This document shows positions 41,218 through 49,371 of a DNA stretch of 64,000 bases, piece by piece. The position numbers were made by a program, and so were the translations under genes. The first letter of the stretch is position 1. Each line of letters starts with the position of its first letter. Below the pieces are notes generated by a model. It was not told the origin of the DNA. It did no database searches and worked only from the letters and a program-made list of their open reading frames with translations. Source of the stretch: Halopenitus malekzadehii (GTDB lineage Archaea; Halobacteriota; Halobacteria; Halobacteriales; Haloferacaceae). The DNA lies in contig NZ_FNWU01000004.1 of the NCBI RefSeq assembly GCF_900108505.1, positions 1 to 64,000 on the forward strand, written 5' to 3'.

Positions 41218-42418
41218 CCGCGTGTGCCGAGGAGAGGTGTCGCGACCCGAGCGCAGCCAGCAGCGACAGTTCGCCGGCGAGCGCGCCGACCGTGATCGCC
41301 TCCGCGAGCGCGTCGGCGTTGCTTCCCGCCGGCTCCCCGCCGCCGCGGACGCCGAGGATCTCGAGCCCTTCGGCCTGTGTCGGGAGCTTCGTTCCGCCGC
41401 CGACGGTGCCGACCTCCAGACTCGCGATCGAGACGGAGACGTAGAGATCGCCGCCGTCGGTCACCTCCGCGGTCGTGATCGCGTTGGCCCCCTCCACGAC
41501 CTGCGCCTCGTCCTGGCCGGTTGCGAGGAACATCGCGGCGACGACGTTCGCGACGTGCGCGTTGAACCCGAGCGAGCCCGCCTTCGCGGACCCGACCAGG
41601 TTCTTCCGGGTGTTTATCTCCGCGACGGCCCCGGGAGTGGTGTGCAGTCGGTCTTCAACGATCTCGGCCGGGATCGTGACGTCGGCGGTCACCGACCGGC
41701 CGCGTCCCTCGATCGCGTTGATCGCGGCCGGCTTTTTGTCGGTACAGAGGTTGCCCGAGAGCGCCACGAGCGAGGCGTCGGTCTCCGCCTCGATCAGCTC
41801 GCAGGCCTCGCCGGTGGCGATGGTGGCCATGTTCATCCCCATCGCGTCCTTCGTGTCGTAGCGGAACCGGAGGTAGACGTTGTTCCCGACGACGTAGGGC
41901 GTGACGTCGGTCACCTCCCCGTGGCTCGTCGTCGACTCGGCCGCCTCCCGGAGCCGGTCCGCGTTGTCGCGCGTCCACGCGGCGAGCGCCTCCGACTCGA
42001 CGATCCCGTCGGTCTTGAACACCGGCGCCCGGGTCATCCCGGTCTTCGTCACGCGCGCGTTCGCGCCGCCGGCCGCATCGAGCACTCCGCAGCCGCGGTT
42101 GACCGACGCGATGAGCGCCCCTTCGGTGGTCGCAAGCGGGAGGTATCGGTCGCCCGAGAGCGCCCCGCCCGAGATCGTCACGGGCCCGGCGACGCCGAGG
42201 GGGATCTGCACCGCGCCGACCATGTTCTCGACGTTCGGCTCCGCGACGGCGGCGTCGAAGGCGTACGCCCCGGTCGCCTCCAGGTCGGCGCCCGACTCGT
42301 CGGCGACGAGCAGCCGGCGAGCCGTCGCCGCCGCGTCCGCGTCGGTGTGGTCCTCGAGTTCGTGCAGGCGGATCTCGCCCTCGCGGACGCGCTCCGCGAG
42401 GTCCTCGGCGAGTGACAT
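41204..42418 (-). CDS. hmgA: HMG-CoA reductase
   Basis: The 404-residue class I enzyme reduces HMG-CoA to mevalonate with NADPH, the committed step to archaeal isoprenoid lipids and carotenoids. Motifs include ATTEGALIASVNRGCG (catalytic Glu), DAMGMNMATIATGEACE (NADPH site), LCTDKKPAAIN (catalytic Lys), GQDEAQVVEG (catalytic Asp) and the C-terminal SRHLSSAH with the general-acid His. Length is normal for archaea. In Haloferax the homologous gene is the target of mevinolin/pravastatin. It is convergent with the small membrane gene and divergent from the amidohydrolase gene. Confidence 0.96.
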   Translation of the reverse strand: MSLAEDLAERVREGEIRLHELEDHTDADAAATARRLLVADESGADLEATGAYAFDAAVAEPNVENMVGAVQIPLGVAGPVTISGGALSGDRYLPLATTEGALIASVNRGCGVLDAAGGANARVTKTGMTRAPVFKTDGIVESEALAAWTRDNADRLREAAESTTSHGEVTDVTPYVVGNNVYLRFRYDTKDAMGMNMATIATGEACELIEAETDASLVALSGNLCTDKKPAAINAIEGRGRSVTADVTIPAEIVEDRLHTTPGAVAEINTRKNLVGSAKAGSLGFNAHVANVVAAMFLATGQDEAQVVEGANAITTAEVTDGGDLYVSVSIASLEVGTVGGGTKLPTQAEGLEILGVRGGGEPAGSNADALAEAITVGALAGELSLLAALGSRHLSSAHADLGR

Positions 42419-42535
42419 ACCCGGGTGTGCTCGCGGCGCGGGCTAAGGCGTGTCGGTTCGACGCACGCGGACGCCGAACTGACGGCCGGATCCGGGGCCC
42501 GAACCGTTAACCCGGTTCGCGTCGGTCCAACGCGT

Positions 42536-44095
42536 ATGACCGACGCCGCGGACCTCGTCCTGCTGGACGGGGAGATCCACACGCTGGCGGAGCCGGACGA
42601 GACGGACGAGGCGCTCGCGGTCCGGGACGGCGAGATCGTCCGTCTCGGGTCGAGCGACGACGTCGAGTTCCTCGCCGGAACCGGCACGACCGTCCTCGAC
42701 CTCGACGGCCGCGTCCTCCTGCCGGGATTCATCGACGCGCACACGCACGTGACGATCGCCGGCCGGAAGCTCGTGCACGCCGATCTGTCGGACGCGACGG
42801 GGCCGGCCGACGCCGTCGATCGGCTGCAGGCGCGCGCCGACGAGTTGGACGGGGACTCGGCCGACCCCGACGGCGACCGCTGGGTCATCGGCTACGGCTA
42901 TGACGAGTCGACCTGGAACGAGGATCGGTACCTCACTCGCGAGGACCTCGATCGGGTAGGGACCGACTGGCCGGTCGTCGCGTTTCGGGCGGATATGCAT
43001 CTCGCCTCGGTCGACTCGACCGCCTTGGACCGGATCGTCGGATCGATCCCCGATGACTGCCTCCGGACCGACGCCGGCGAGCCGACGGGCGTGATCGTCG
43101 AGGACGGGATCGACCCCGTCCGGGACGCCACCGACCCGGGTCTCGCCGAGACGCGCGAGCTCGTCACGAGGGCGCTGACGGACGCCGCCGCGAGGGGGAT
43201 AACCGGCGTGCACGATATGGTTCGCCGCTCGCACGCCCCGCGCGTCTACCGGGAGCTCGACGCCGCGGACGAGCTGCCGGTCCGCGTCCGGATCAACTAC
43301 TGGAGCGACCACCTCGATGCGCTCCTGGAGGCCGGACTCCCGTCGAACGCCGGCAGTGACGTCGTCCGGGTCGGCGCGATCAAGACGTTCACCGACGGCA
43401 GCTTCGGGGGACGTACGGCGAAGCTTTCGAACCCCTACGCCGACGCGTCCGGTGAAACCGGCCAGTGGGTCGTCGAACCCGACGAGCTGGCCGCTCTCGT
43501 GGCCGACGCCGCCGGCGCCGGCCTCCAGGTCGCCGCTCACGCGATCGGCGACGAGGCGATCGACGCGGTCCTCGACGCCTATGAGGACGTAACGGAATCG
43601 GGCACTGATGCACGCCACCGGATCGAACACGTCGAACTGGCCAGCGACGAGGCGATCGACCGGATCGCCGCGGACGACGTCGTGGCCTCGGTCCAGCCGA
43701 ACTTCCGCAAGTGGGCCGGCGACGGCGGCCTCTACGAGCGCCGACTCGGCGATCGACGGACCCGGACGAACCGATTCCGCGACCTCCTCGACGCCGGGGT
43801 GACCCTCGCGTTCGGCTCCGACGGGATGCCGATGGACCCCCTCGTCGGGCTCCACTGGGCGGTCAACGACCCCGCTGCGGATCAAGGACTCTCGGTCACC
43901 GAGGCGCTCCGTGCCTACACCTGCGGCGGCGCGGTCGCCGGCTTCGACGAGGACCGACTGGGAACGATCGAGACCGGCAAGCGGGCAGATCTCGTCGCCC
44001 TGGACGACTCGCCATGGGACCGTCCCGAGTCGATCCGCGACATCGACGTCGACCTTACGGTCGTCGACGGCGACGTCGTTTATAAGGAACTGTGA
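42536..44095 (+). CDS. Amidohydrolase family protein (YtcJ-like)
   Basis: The 519-residue metal-dependent hydrolase has the metal motif FIDAHTHV (about residue 70), the KTFTDGSFGGRTA loop that is characteristic of the YtcJ subgroup, then HAIGDEAID, RIEHVELAS and AFGSDGMPMDP, the remaining ligand segments. Members hydrolyse amide-type substrates that are mostly unknown. The C-terminus folds back as the typical small beta domain (TGKRADLVALDDSPWD). The start at 42536 gives the family N-terminus DLVLLDGEIHT. It stands alone, divergent from hmgA. Confidence 0.85.
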   Translation: MTDAADLVLLDGEIHTLAEPDETDEALAVRDGEIVRLGSSDDVEFLAGTGTTVLDLDGRVLLPGFIDAHTHVTIAGRKLVHADLSDATGPADAVDRLQARADELDGDSADPDGDRWVIGYGYDESTWNEDRYLTREDLDRVGTDWPVVAFRADMHLASVDSTALDRIVGSIPDDCLRTDAGEPTGVIVEDGIDPVRDATDPGLAETRELVTRALTDAAARGITGVHDMVRRSHAPRVYRELDAADELPVRVRINYWSDHLDALLEAGLPSNAGSDVVRVGAIKTFTDGSFGGRTAKLSNPYADASGETGQWVVEPDELAALVADAAGAGLQVAAHAIGDEAIDAVLDAYEDVTESGTDARHRIEHVELASDEAIDRIAADDVVASVQPNFRKWAGDGGLYERRLGDRRTRTNRFRDLLDAGVTLAFGSDGMPMDPLVGLHWAVNDPAADQGLSVTEALRAYTCGGAVAGFDEDRLGTIETGKRADLVALDDSPWDRPESIRDIDVDLTVVDGDVVYKEL

Positions 44096-44257
44096 CGGCG
44101 TCCGGGGACGGTTTATAAGGGTGGTGGGTCCGGAATCCGACCGAGTCTCGCCATCCCGATAGTGGTATACGTGGCCACGAACCGTGTGGAACGAGACCGA
44201 TCGACGAGATCGACGGACATCAACGTCCCTGATCAATATAAGGTCCTTCAGGATTCG

Positions 44258-44268
44258 AATTATATATC
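44258..44268 (+). promoter_or_regulatory. TATA box of the small zinc protein at 44289
   Basis: The stretch aattatatatc lies 21-31 bases before the ATG at 44289. The 190-base spacer before it also holds two GTATAC palindromes nearby (44164 and, inside the gene, 44321). Confidence 0.6.
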
Positions 44269-44288
44269 TCGATGGTTTTGTGGGAAAT

Positions 44289-44429
44289 ATGAGGCCAGAG
44301 ACGGAGATAAATACTGATTCAGTATACGAATGCTTTGACTGCCTTGATCGAACGGTCGATCCGGAAACCCCGACCTGTGACGACTGCGGCGGCGACCTGT
44401 GGAACATCGGCCGATCGCGCGATATGTGA
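44289..44429 (+). CDS. Rubrerythrin-like small zinc-ribbon protein
   Basis: A 46-residue protein with two CxxC pairs, YECFDCLDRTVD and CDDCGGDLW, forming a rubredoxin-like zinc ribbon. Very short proteins of this type are common in haloarchaea and are called rubrerythrin-like; they lack the diiron domain. Function unknown, perhaps regulatory or redox. The TATA box 21-31 bases upstream supports the start. It lies 158 bases upstream of trpD on the same strand. Confidence 0.72.
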   Translation: MRPETEINTDSVYECFDCLDRTVDPETPTCDDCGGDLWNIGRSRDM

Positions 44430-44528
44430 TGCCGGCCGCCCTGGCGGTCGCTTCCTTCGTTTTCGGGTCCGGGTTCCAGTGTGTCGAGTGATGTCCTCTC
44501 ACGGGGAATCCGACGCCGGCGACGACAC

Positions 44529-44556
44529 GCTTAAGGCGATGTACAGATATGTACAC
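44529..44556 (+). promoter_or_regulatory. trpDFEG promoter with TGTACA sites
   Basis: A TATA-like cttaagg at 44530-44536 is followed by two TGTACA palindromes at 44540-44545 and 44550-44555, ten bases apart, before the trpD ATG at 44588. The sites lie where a repressor would block initiation. Tryptophan control is inferred from the operon content. Confidence 0.4.
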
Positions 44557-44587
44557 TACAAGACGAACCTATACATCGGTGCCCACA

Positions 44588-45640
44588 ATGAACATCACAA
44601 CCATCATCGAGCGCGTCACGGAGGGCGAGGATCTGACCGTCGAGGAGGCCCGCGAGGCGGCCCGGATCGTCTTCGAGGAGGCCACGGAGGCACAGATCGG
44701 GGCGTTGCTTGCGGCGCTCCGGACGAAGGGCGAGACGGAGACGGAGATCGCGGGGTTCGCGACGGGAATGCGCGATGCGGCCCGGACGATCGACCCGGAC
44801 CGGGAGTCCCTCGTCGACACCTGCGGTACCGGCGGCGACGATTACGACACGATCAACGTCTCCACCACCGCGGCCATCGTCGCGGCTGGAGCGGGGGCCG
44901 CCGTGGCCAAACACGGCAACTACTCGGTGTCCTCCACCTCGGGGAGCGCGGACGTGCTCGAGGTGGCGGGCGTCGACATCGAGGCCGAGCCGCCGGCCGT
45001 CGAGGCGGCGATCGACGAGGACGGCATCGGCTTCATGCTCGCGCCGGTGTTCCACCCCGCGATGAAGGCCGTGATCGGCCCGCGCAAGGAGCTCGGCGTG
45101 CGGACGGTCTTCAACGTGCTCGGCCCGCTCACGAACCCGGCCGGGGCCGACGGGCAGGTCCTCGGGGTCTACGACGCCGATCTCGTCCCGCAGATCGCCC
45201 GGTCGCTCGCGCATATGCCCGTCGAGCACGCGCTGGTCGTCCACGGCTCCGGGATGGACGAGATCGCACTCCACGACGAGACGGTCGTTGCCGAAGTCGA
45301 AGGCGAGGACGTCACCGAGTACACCATCGCGCCGGCCGACCTCGGCCTCGAACGCGCGCCGATCGAGGACGTCGCGGGCGGCGGTCCCGAGGAGAACGCG
45401 GCCGACCTCCGCGGGATCGTCACCGGCGAGGTGACCGGCCCGAAGCGCGACCTGATCCTCGCGAACGCCGGCGCGGCCGTCTACGTCGCGGGCCTGGTCG
45501 ACTCCCTCGAGGCGGGCGTCGACGCGGCCGCCGAGGCGATCGACTCCGGCGCCGCCGCCGAGAAGCTCGCCGCGTTGTGCGGCGACACCGCCGAATCGGG
45601 GCCTGAGGAGACGGACGTTGGCGCCGAGGCGGACGACTGA
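44588..45640 (+). CDS. trpD: Anthranilate phosphoribosyltransferase
   Basis: The 350-residue enzyme joins anthranilate to phosphoribosyl pyrophosphate. The PRPP-binding loop CGTGGDDYDTINVSTT (about residues 78-93) and the AVAKHGNYSVSSTSGSADVL segment are diagnostic. It is the first gene of a trpDFEG operon, the same order as in Haloferax volcanii. Its TGA shares a base with the trpF ATG. An in-frame ATG at 44549 is less likely because it lies on the presumed operator. Confidence 0.96.
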   Translation: MNITTIIERVTEGEDLTVEEAREAARIVFEEATEAQIGALLAALRTKGETETEIAGFATGMRDAARTIDPDRESLVDTCGTGGDDYDTINVSTTAAIVAAGAGAAVAKHGNYSVSSTSGSADVLEVAGVDIEAEPPAVEAAIDEDGIGFMLAPVFHPAMKAVIGPRKELGVRTVFNVLGPLTNPAGADGQVLGVYDADLVPQIARSLAHMPVEHALVVHGSGMDEIALHDETVVAEVEGEDVTEYTIAPADLGLERAPIEDVAGGGPEENAADLRGIVTGEVTGPKRDLILANAGAAVYVAGLVDSLEAGVDAAAEAIDSGAAAEKLAALCGDTAESGPEETDVGAEADD

Positions 45641-46284
45641 TGGCCCGCGCGAAGGTCTGCGGACTCACCCGCGGCGCCGACGTCCGCGCAACGATCGAGG
45701 CCGGTGCCGACGCCGTCGGGGCCATCACCGAGGTTCCGGTCGACACGCCGCGGGAGGTCGACCCGGCGACTGCGGCCGACCTGCTGGCCGGCGTGCCGCC
45801 GTTCGTGACCGCCACGCTCGTGACGATGCCCGACTCCCCGGAACGGGCGGTCGAACTCGTTCGAACCGTCGGCCCCGACGCGCTGCAACTGCACGGCGAG
45901 TGGACTCCCGAGGAGATCGGCTACGTCCGCGCGGAGACCGGCGTGAAGGTGCTCGTCACCGTCGACGCCGACGAGCACGCGCTGGCCGAGCGGCTGGACG
46001 AGGCGGTCGACGCGCTCGTGGTCGACTCGACGACCGAGGAGGGCGCGGGCGGCACCGGCCGGACCCACGATTGGGAGGCGACCGGCTCGCTTGCGACCCG
46101 GCTCACCTCGCCGGTCGTACTTGCGGGGGGTTTGGACCCCGAGAACGTCGCCGAGGCCGTTGAGACTGCCGACCCGTATGCAGTCGACGTCGCCTCCGGC
46201 GTGGAGCTGTCCGGCGGCCGCAAGGACCACAATGCGCTCGCGCGGTTCGTTCGTAACGCCGGTCGGGAGGTGACGCTCGCGTGA
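45640..46284 (+). CDS. trpF: Phosphoribosylanthranilate isomerase
   Basis: A 214-residue TIM-barrel enzyme that rearranges phosphoribosylanthranilate to its ribulose form. The first strand carries the catalytic cysteine in KVCGLTRGADV (Cys6), and VDSTTEEGAGGTGRTHDW holds the catalytic Asp and the phosphate loop. ASGVELSGGRKDHNAL near the C-terminus completes the phosphate site. It starts on the last base of the trpD stop and overlaps trpE by four bases, so translation is coupled. Confidence 0.95.
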   Translation: MARAKVCGLTRGADVRATIEAGADAVGAITEVPVDTPREVDPATAADLLAGVPPFVTATLVTMPDSPERAVELVRTVGPDALQLHGEWTPEEIGYVRAETGVKVLVTVDADEHALAERLDEAVDALVVDSTTEEGAGGTGRTHDWEATGSLATRLTSPVVLAGGLDPENVAEAVETADPYAVDVASGVELSGGRKDHNALARFVRNAGREVTLA

Positions 46285-47993
46285 CGACTCGCTCCGAGTC
46301 GGAGTCCGCTCCCTCGCGTACGGATCTCGATCCCTCGTTGTCACGGGAGGCATTCGTCGACCACGTTGCGGACGCCGACGGTCCAGCCGTGGTTCGGATC
46401 GCGATCGAGCTCGACGTCGACGTCTCGCCGCTGACCGCCTACGCCGCGCTCGCCGACCGGAGCGACCACAGCTTCCTGCTGGAGTCGGCGGAGAAGGTCG
46501 CCTCGAGCGACCCGGACGGCGCCTTCGCGCCCAGCACCGGCGCCGACCGCCACGCGCGCTACTCCTTCGTGGGGTACGACCCCGAAGCCGTTCTCTCGGT
46601 GTATCCCGACCGAACCGACCTGACGCGGCTCGGCCCCGCTGCCGATCTGCTCGAGGGGGACGTCACGCCGGCTGACGGGGACGTTCTCGACCGTGTTCGC
46701 GGCGCGTTCCCGGACGTGGAGCGTTGCGGATTCCCCGAGACGGACCGGCAGACGCTCTCGGGTGGATTCGTCGGCTTTCTGGCGTACGACGCGGTCTACG
46801 ACCTCTGGCTCGATGAGATCGGCGTCGACCGTCCCGATCCGGTCGTGCCCGACGCCGAGTTCTGTCTCACGACGCGCACGCTCGTCTTCGACGAGGTCGC
46901 CGAGACCGTCGACCTCGTTCTCACGCCGGTCGTCACGCCCGCCGACGATCCCGGTGCGGTCTACGACGACCGGGTCGCGGAGGCGGCCGACGTTCTCGCG
47001 GACCTTCGGGCTGCCACCGATCCGGACCCCGGCGGATTCACGGGGATCGCGGAGACGGCGGGACCACAGGAGGACTACGAGGCGGCGGTTCGGACGACCA
47101 AGGAGCGCGTCCTCGACGGCGAGGTCTACCAGGGCGTCGTCTCCCGGACGCGGGAGCTGTACGGCGACGTCGACCCGCTGGGGCTCTACGAGGCGCTCCG
47201 GGAGATCAACCCGTCGCCGTACATGTACCTCCTGGACCACGGCGATCGGTCGATCGTCGGCGCGAGCCCGGAGACGCTCGTGTCGGTGCAGGACGACAGG
47301 ATCGTCTCGAACCCGATCGCCGGGACCTGTTCCCGCGGTGACAGCCCGGTCGAGGACCGGCGCCTCGCCGGCGAGATGCTCGCCGACGAGAAGGAGCGCG
47401 CCGAGCACACGATGCTCGTCGACCTCGCCCGCAACGACGTCCGGCGCGTCTCCGAGCCGGGATCGGTGCGCGTCGAGGAGTTCATGAACGTCCTCAAGTA
47501 CAGTCACGTTCAGCACATCGAGTCGACTGTCACGGGAGCGCTCGCCGACGACGTCGACGCCTTCGACGCGACGCGCGCGACGTTCCCCGCGGGCACGCTC
47601 ACCGGCGCGCCGAAGGTGCGCGCGATGGAGATCATCGACGAGCTCGAACGCTCGCCTCGCGGCGTCTACGGCGGCGGCGTGGGCTATTACTCCTGGACCG
47701 GCGACGCGGACTTCGCGATCGTCATCCGGACGGCGACGATCGACCACGACGTTTCGGTCGGCCACGACGTTCCGACTGACCACGACGTCCCGATCGACGC
47801 CGTATCGGATGTGTCATCCTCCCCTTCCTCCTCCGAGACCCGGCCCACGGACCGGATCACGATCCAGGCCGGCGCGGGCCTGGTCGCCGACTCGGACCCG
47901 ACCGCCGAGTACGAGGAAACCGAACAGAAGATGGACGGCGTGCGCGCCGCAGTCGAGGCGATTCGGGAGGCAGGAGGTGATGCGGACCGATGA
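46281..47993 (+). CDS. trpE: Anthranilate synthase component I
   Basis: The 570-residue chorismate-using subunit has the feedback motif LLESAEK (about residue 70), ASPETLVSV, IAGTCSRG, HTMLVDLARNDV and FPAGTLTGAPKVRAMEII of the MST family. It makes anthranilate from chorismate with ammonia from TrpG. Between the last two catalytic segments lies an unusual insertion (about residues 485-520), made of three 6-residue repeats (DHDVSV, GHDVPT, DHDVPI) and a Ser-rich stretch. The repeats come from an 18-bp tandem array (47742-47795). The insertion is probably a surface loop. It overlaps trpG by four bases. Confidence 0.95.
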   Translation: MTTRSESESAPSRTDLDPSLSREAFVDHVADADGPAVVRIAIELDVDVSPLTAYAALADRSDHSFLLESAEKVASSDPDGAFAPSTGADRHARYSFVGYDPEAVLSVYPDRTDLTRLGPAADLLEGDVTPADGDVLDRVRGAFPDVERCGFPETDRQTLSGGFVGFLAYDAVYDLWLDEIGVDRPDPVVPDAEFCLTTRTLVFDEVAETVDLVLTPVVTPADDPGAVYDDRVAEAADVLADLRAATDPDPGGFTGIAETAGPQEDYEAAVRTTKERVLDGEVYQGVVSRTRELYGDVDPLGLYEALREINPSPYMYLLDHGDRSIVGASPETLVSVQDDRIVSNPIAGTCSRGDSPVEDRRLAGEMLADEKERAEHTMLVDLARNDVRRVSEPGSVRVEEFMNVLKYSHVQHIESTVTGALADDVDAFDATRATFPAGTLTGAPKVRAMEIIDELERSPRGVYGGGVGYYSWTGDADFAIVIRTATIDHDVSVGHDVPTDHDVPIDAVSDVSSSPSSSETRPTDRITIQAGAGLVADSDPTAEYEETEQKMDGVRAAVEAIREAGGDADR

Positions 47994-48601
47994 CGACCCG
48001 AGTCACGTTCGTGGACAACTACGACTCGTTCACGTACAACCTCGTGGAGTACGTCTCCGAACAGCCGCTTCCGGGCGGCGTCGAGACGACCGTGCTGAAG
48101 AACCGGGCGACGCTGTCGGACGTCCGGGAGACCGACCCGGACGCGATCGTCATCAGTCCGGGCCCGGGACACCCGAAGAACGACCGGGACGTCGGCGTCA
48201 CGACCGCGGTCCTGCGGGAGCTCTCGCCGACGATCCCGACGCTCGGCGTCTGTCTGGGGCTCGAGGCCGCCGTCTACGAGTACGGCGGATCGGTGGGCCA
48301 CGCGCCCGAGCCGGTCCACGGGAAGGCCTTCCCGATCGACCACGACGGCAAAGGCGTCTTCGCCGACCTCGACCAGGGATTCCGCGCCGGGCGATACCAC
48401 TCGCTGATCGCGACCGAGGTTCCCGACTGCTTTGCGGTCACCGCGACCACCGACCATAACGGAACGGAGCTCGTGATGGGGATCCGCCACCGCGAGCATC
48501 CGATCGAGTGTGTGCAGTTCCACCCCGAAAGCGTCCTCACGGGCGTCGGCCACGACGTGATCCGGAACTTCCTGGCCGCGGTCGCGGCGCCGACGCCGTG
48601 A
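47990..48601 (+). CDS. trpG: Anthranilate synthase component II (glutamine amidotransferase)
   Basis: The 203-residue class I glutamine amidotransferase releases ammonia for TrpE. It keeps the N-terminal VDNYDSFTYNLVEY, the nucleophile Cys in LGVCLGLEAAV (about residue 88) and the His-Glu pair in QFHPES. The segment after the Cys is GLEA rather than the common GHQA. It is the last gene of the operon; a 70-base gap separates it from the convergent membrane gene. Confidence 0.95.
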   Translation: MTTRVTFVDNYDSFTYNLVEYVSEQPLPGGVETTVLKNRATLSDVRETDPDAIVISPGPGHPKNDRDVGVTTAVLRELSPTIPTLGVCLGLEAAVYEYGGSVGHAPEPVHGKAFPIDHDGKGVFADLDQGFRAGRYHSLIATEVPDCFAVTATTDHNGTELVMGIRHREHPIECVQFHPESVLTGVGHDVIRNFLAAVAAPTP

Positions 48602-48671
48602 CCGCTATCACGGCCCGCTATCGCCGCGCGACGACCACTTCCGAACGAGTCGCTCGACGGTCGGGCCGTTT

Positions 48672-48920
48672 CTAGACGATTCCGGACGTCGACAGCAGCA
48701 ACAGCAGCGCGACGACGACCGCGGCGATCGTGACGAGTTTCCAGGCGATCGCAAGCACGATCCGCCCGACCACGATCACGATGGCCGCGGCGACCAGCGC
48801 GATCAGGATCTGGCGGAGCGGGGTCGACGCGAACCCCGGCTGCAGGAGCAGCGACCCGGCCGTCGCCGTGAGTTCGGAGTCGACTGCTGCGGTCTCGGCG
48901 GCGGGAAGGATCCCGTTCAT
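48672..48920 (-). CDS. Small membrane protein of unknown function
   Basis: An 82-residue protein. After a polar N-terminal third, two hydrophobic helices run from about residue 36 to 55 and 57 to 78 (ILIALVAAAIVIVVGRIVLA and a Val/Leu-rich stretch) to the C-terminus. It has no recognised domain. The start at 48920 is preferred because a TATA box lies 25-32 bases upstream and would cover the alternative ATG at 48947. It is convergent with trpG. Confidence 0.6.
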   Translation of the reverse strand: MNGILPAAETAAVDSELTATAGSLLLQPGFASTPLRQILIALVAAAIVIVVGRIVLAIAWKLVTIAAVVVALLLLLSTSGIV

Positions 48921-48944
48921 ACCGTCCCGGAGGGACAGCGACGA

Positions 48945-48952
48945 CATAAGTC
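48945..48952 (-). promoter_or_regulatory. TATA box of the small membrane gene
   Basis: Minus-strand gacttatg lies 25-32 bases before 48920 and covers the longer start at 48947, so the shorter protein is likely. Confidence 0.55.
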
Positions 48953-49371
48953 TGTGGCCGATCCAGTGTCAGACACATATATAAAATACGTCAGATAGAG
49001 CACGTATCGGGCACGTACCGGGCACGTTCGGCCCGTTTCGGGGAGCTGTGCCGCTGATGTGTGGTCCGGTCGATATTCCAACCAAATCCTCGAACACCCC
49101 TTCGATTCCACTGTATAAACCGCTGCCTGCTACCGGTATTCGGGTTTTCGGATTCACTTTCGCTCCGGAGGGGGCATCCTTATGAGGCTCGGTAACTGAA
49201 TACTGAACCGTACGGGCGCGATATCGGTTCGCGCCGTCGAGAAATACTAACGTATCCGACACGATCGCCACCTATTGGGCCGGGAAGGGAAGATACAAGG
49301 GTCCACCACAACAGTACCATATCACGATAGATGCACGAGACAGCACACGATCGAGGGGGCGTCATCCCGCG
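48953..49371 (+). other. Long spacer before nrdJ
   Basis: The 419-base spacer contains a plus-strand TATA-like acatatataaaa near 48974-48985, an 11-bp tandem repeat (cacgtatcggg, three imperfect copies from 49001) and a 5-bp-arm hairpin near 49019-49035. The nearest promoter-like box to nrdJ is gatacaagg at 49292-49300, about 75 bases before the start, implying a leader. I recognise no riboswitch and no gene here. Confidence 0.4.

Noticed and set aside
48953-49371. Cobalamin riboswitch upstream of nrdJ
   Set aside because: The gene is B12-dependent, so I looked for one, but no B12-box-like or multi-helix arrangement is visible; only a small hairpin and short repeats.
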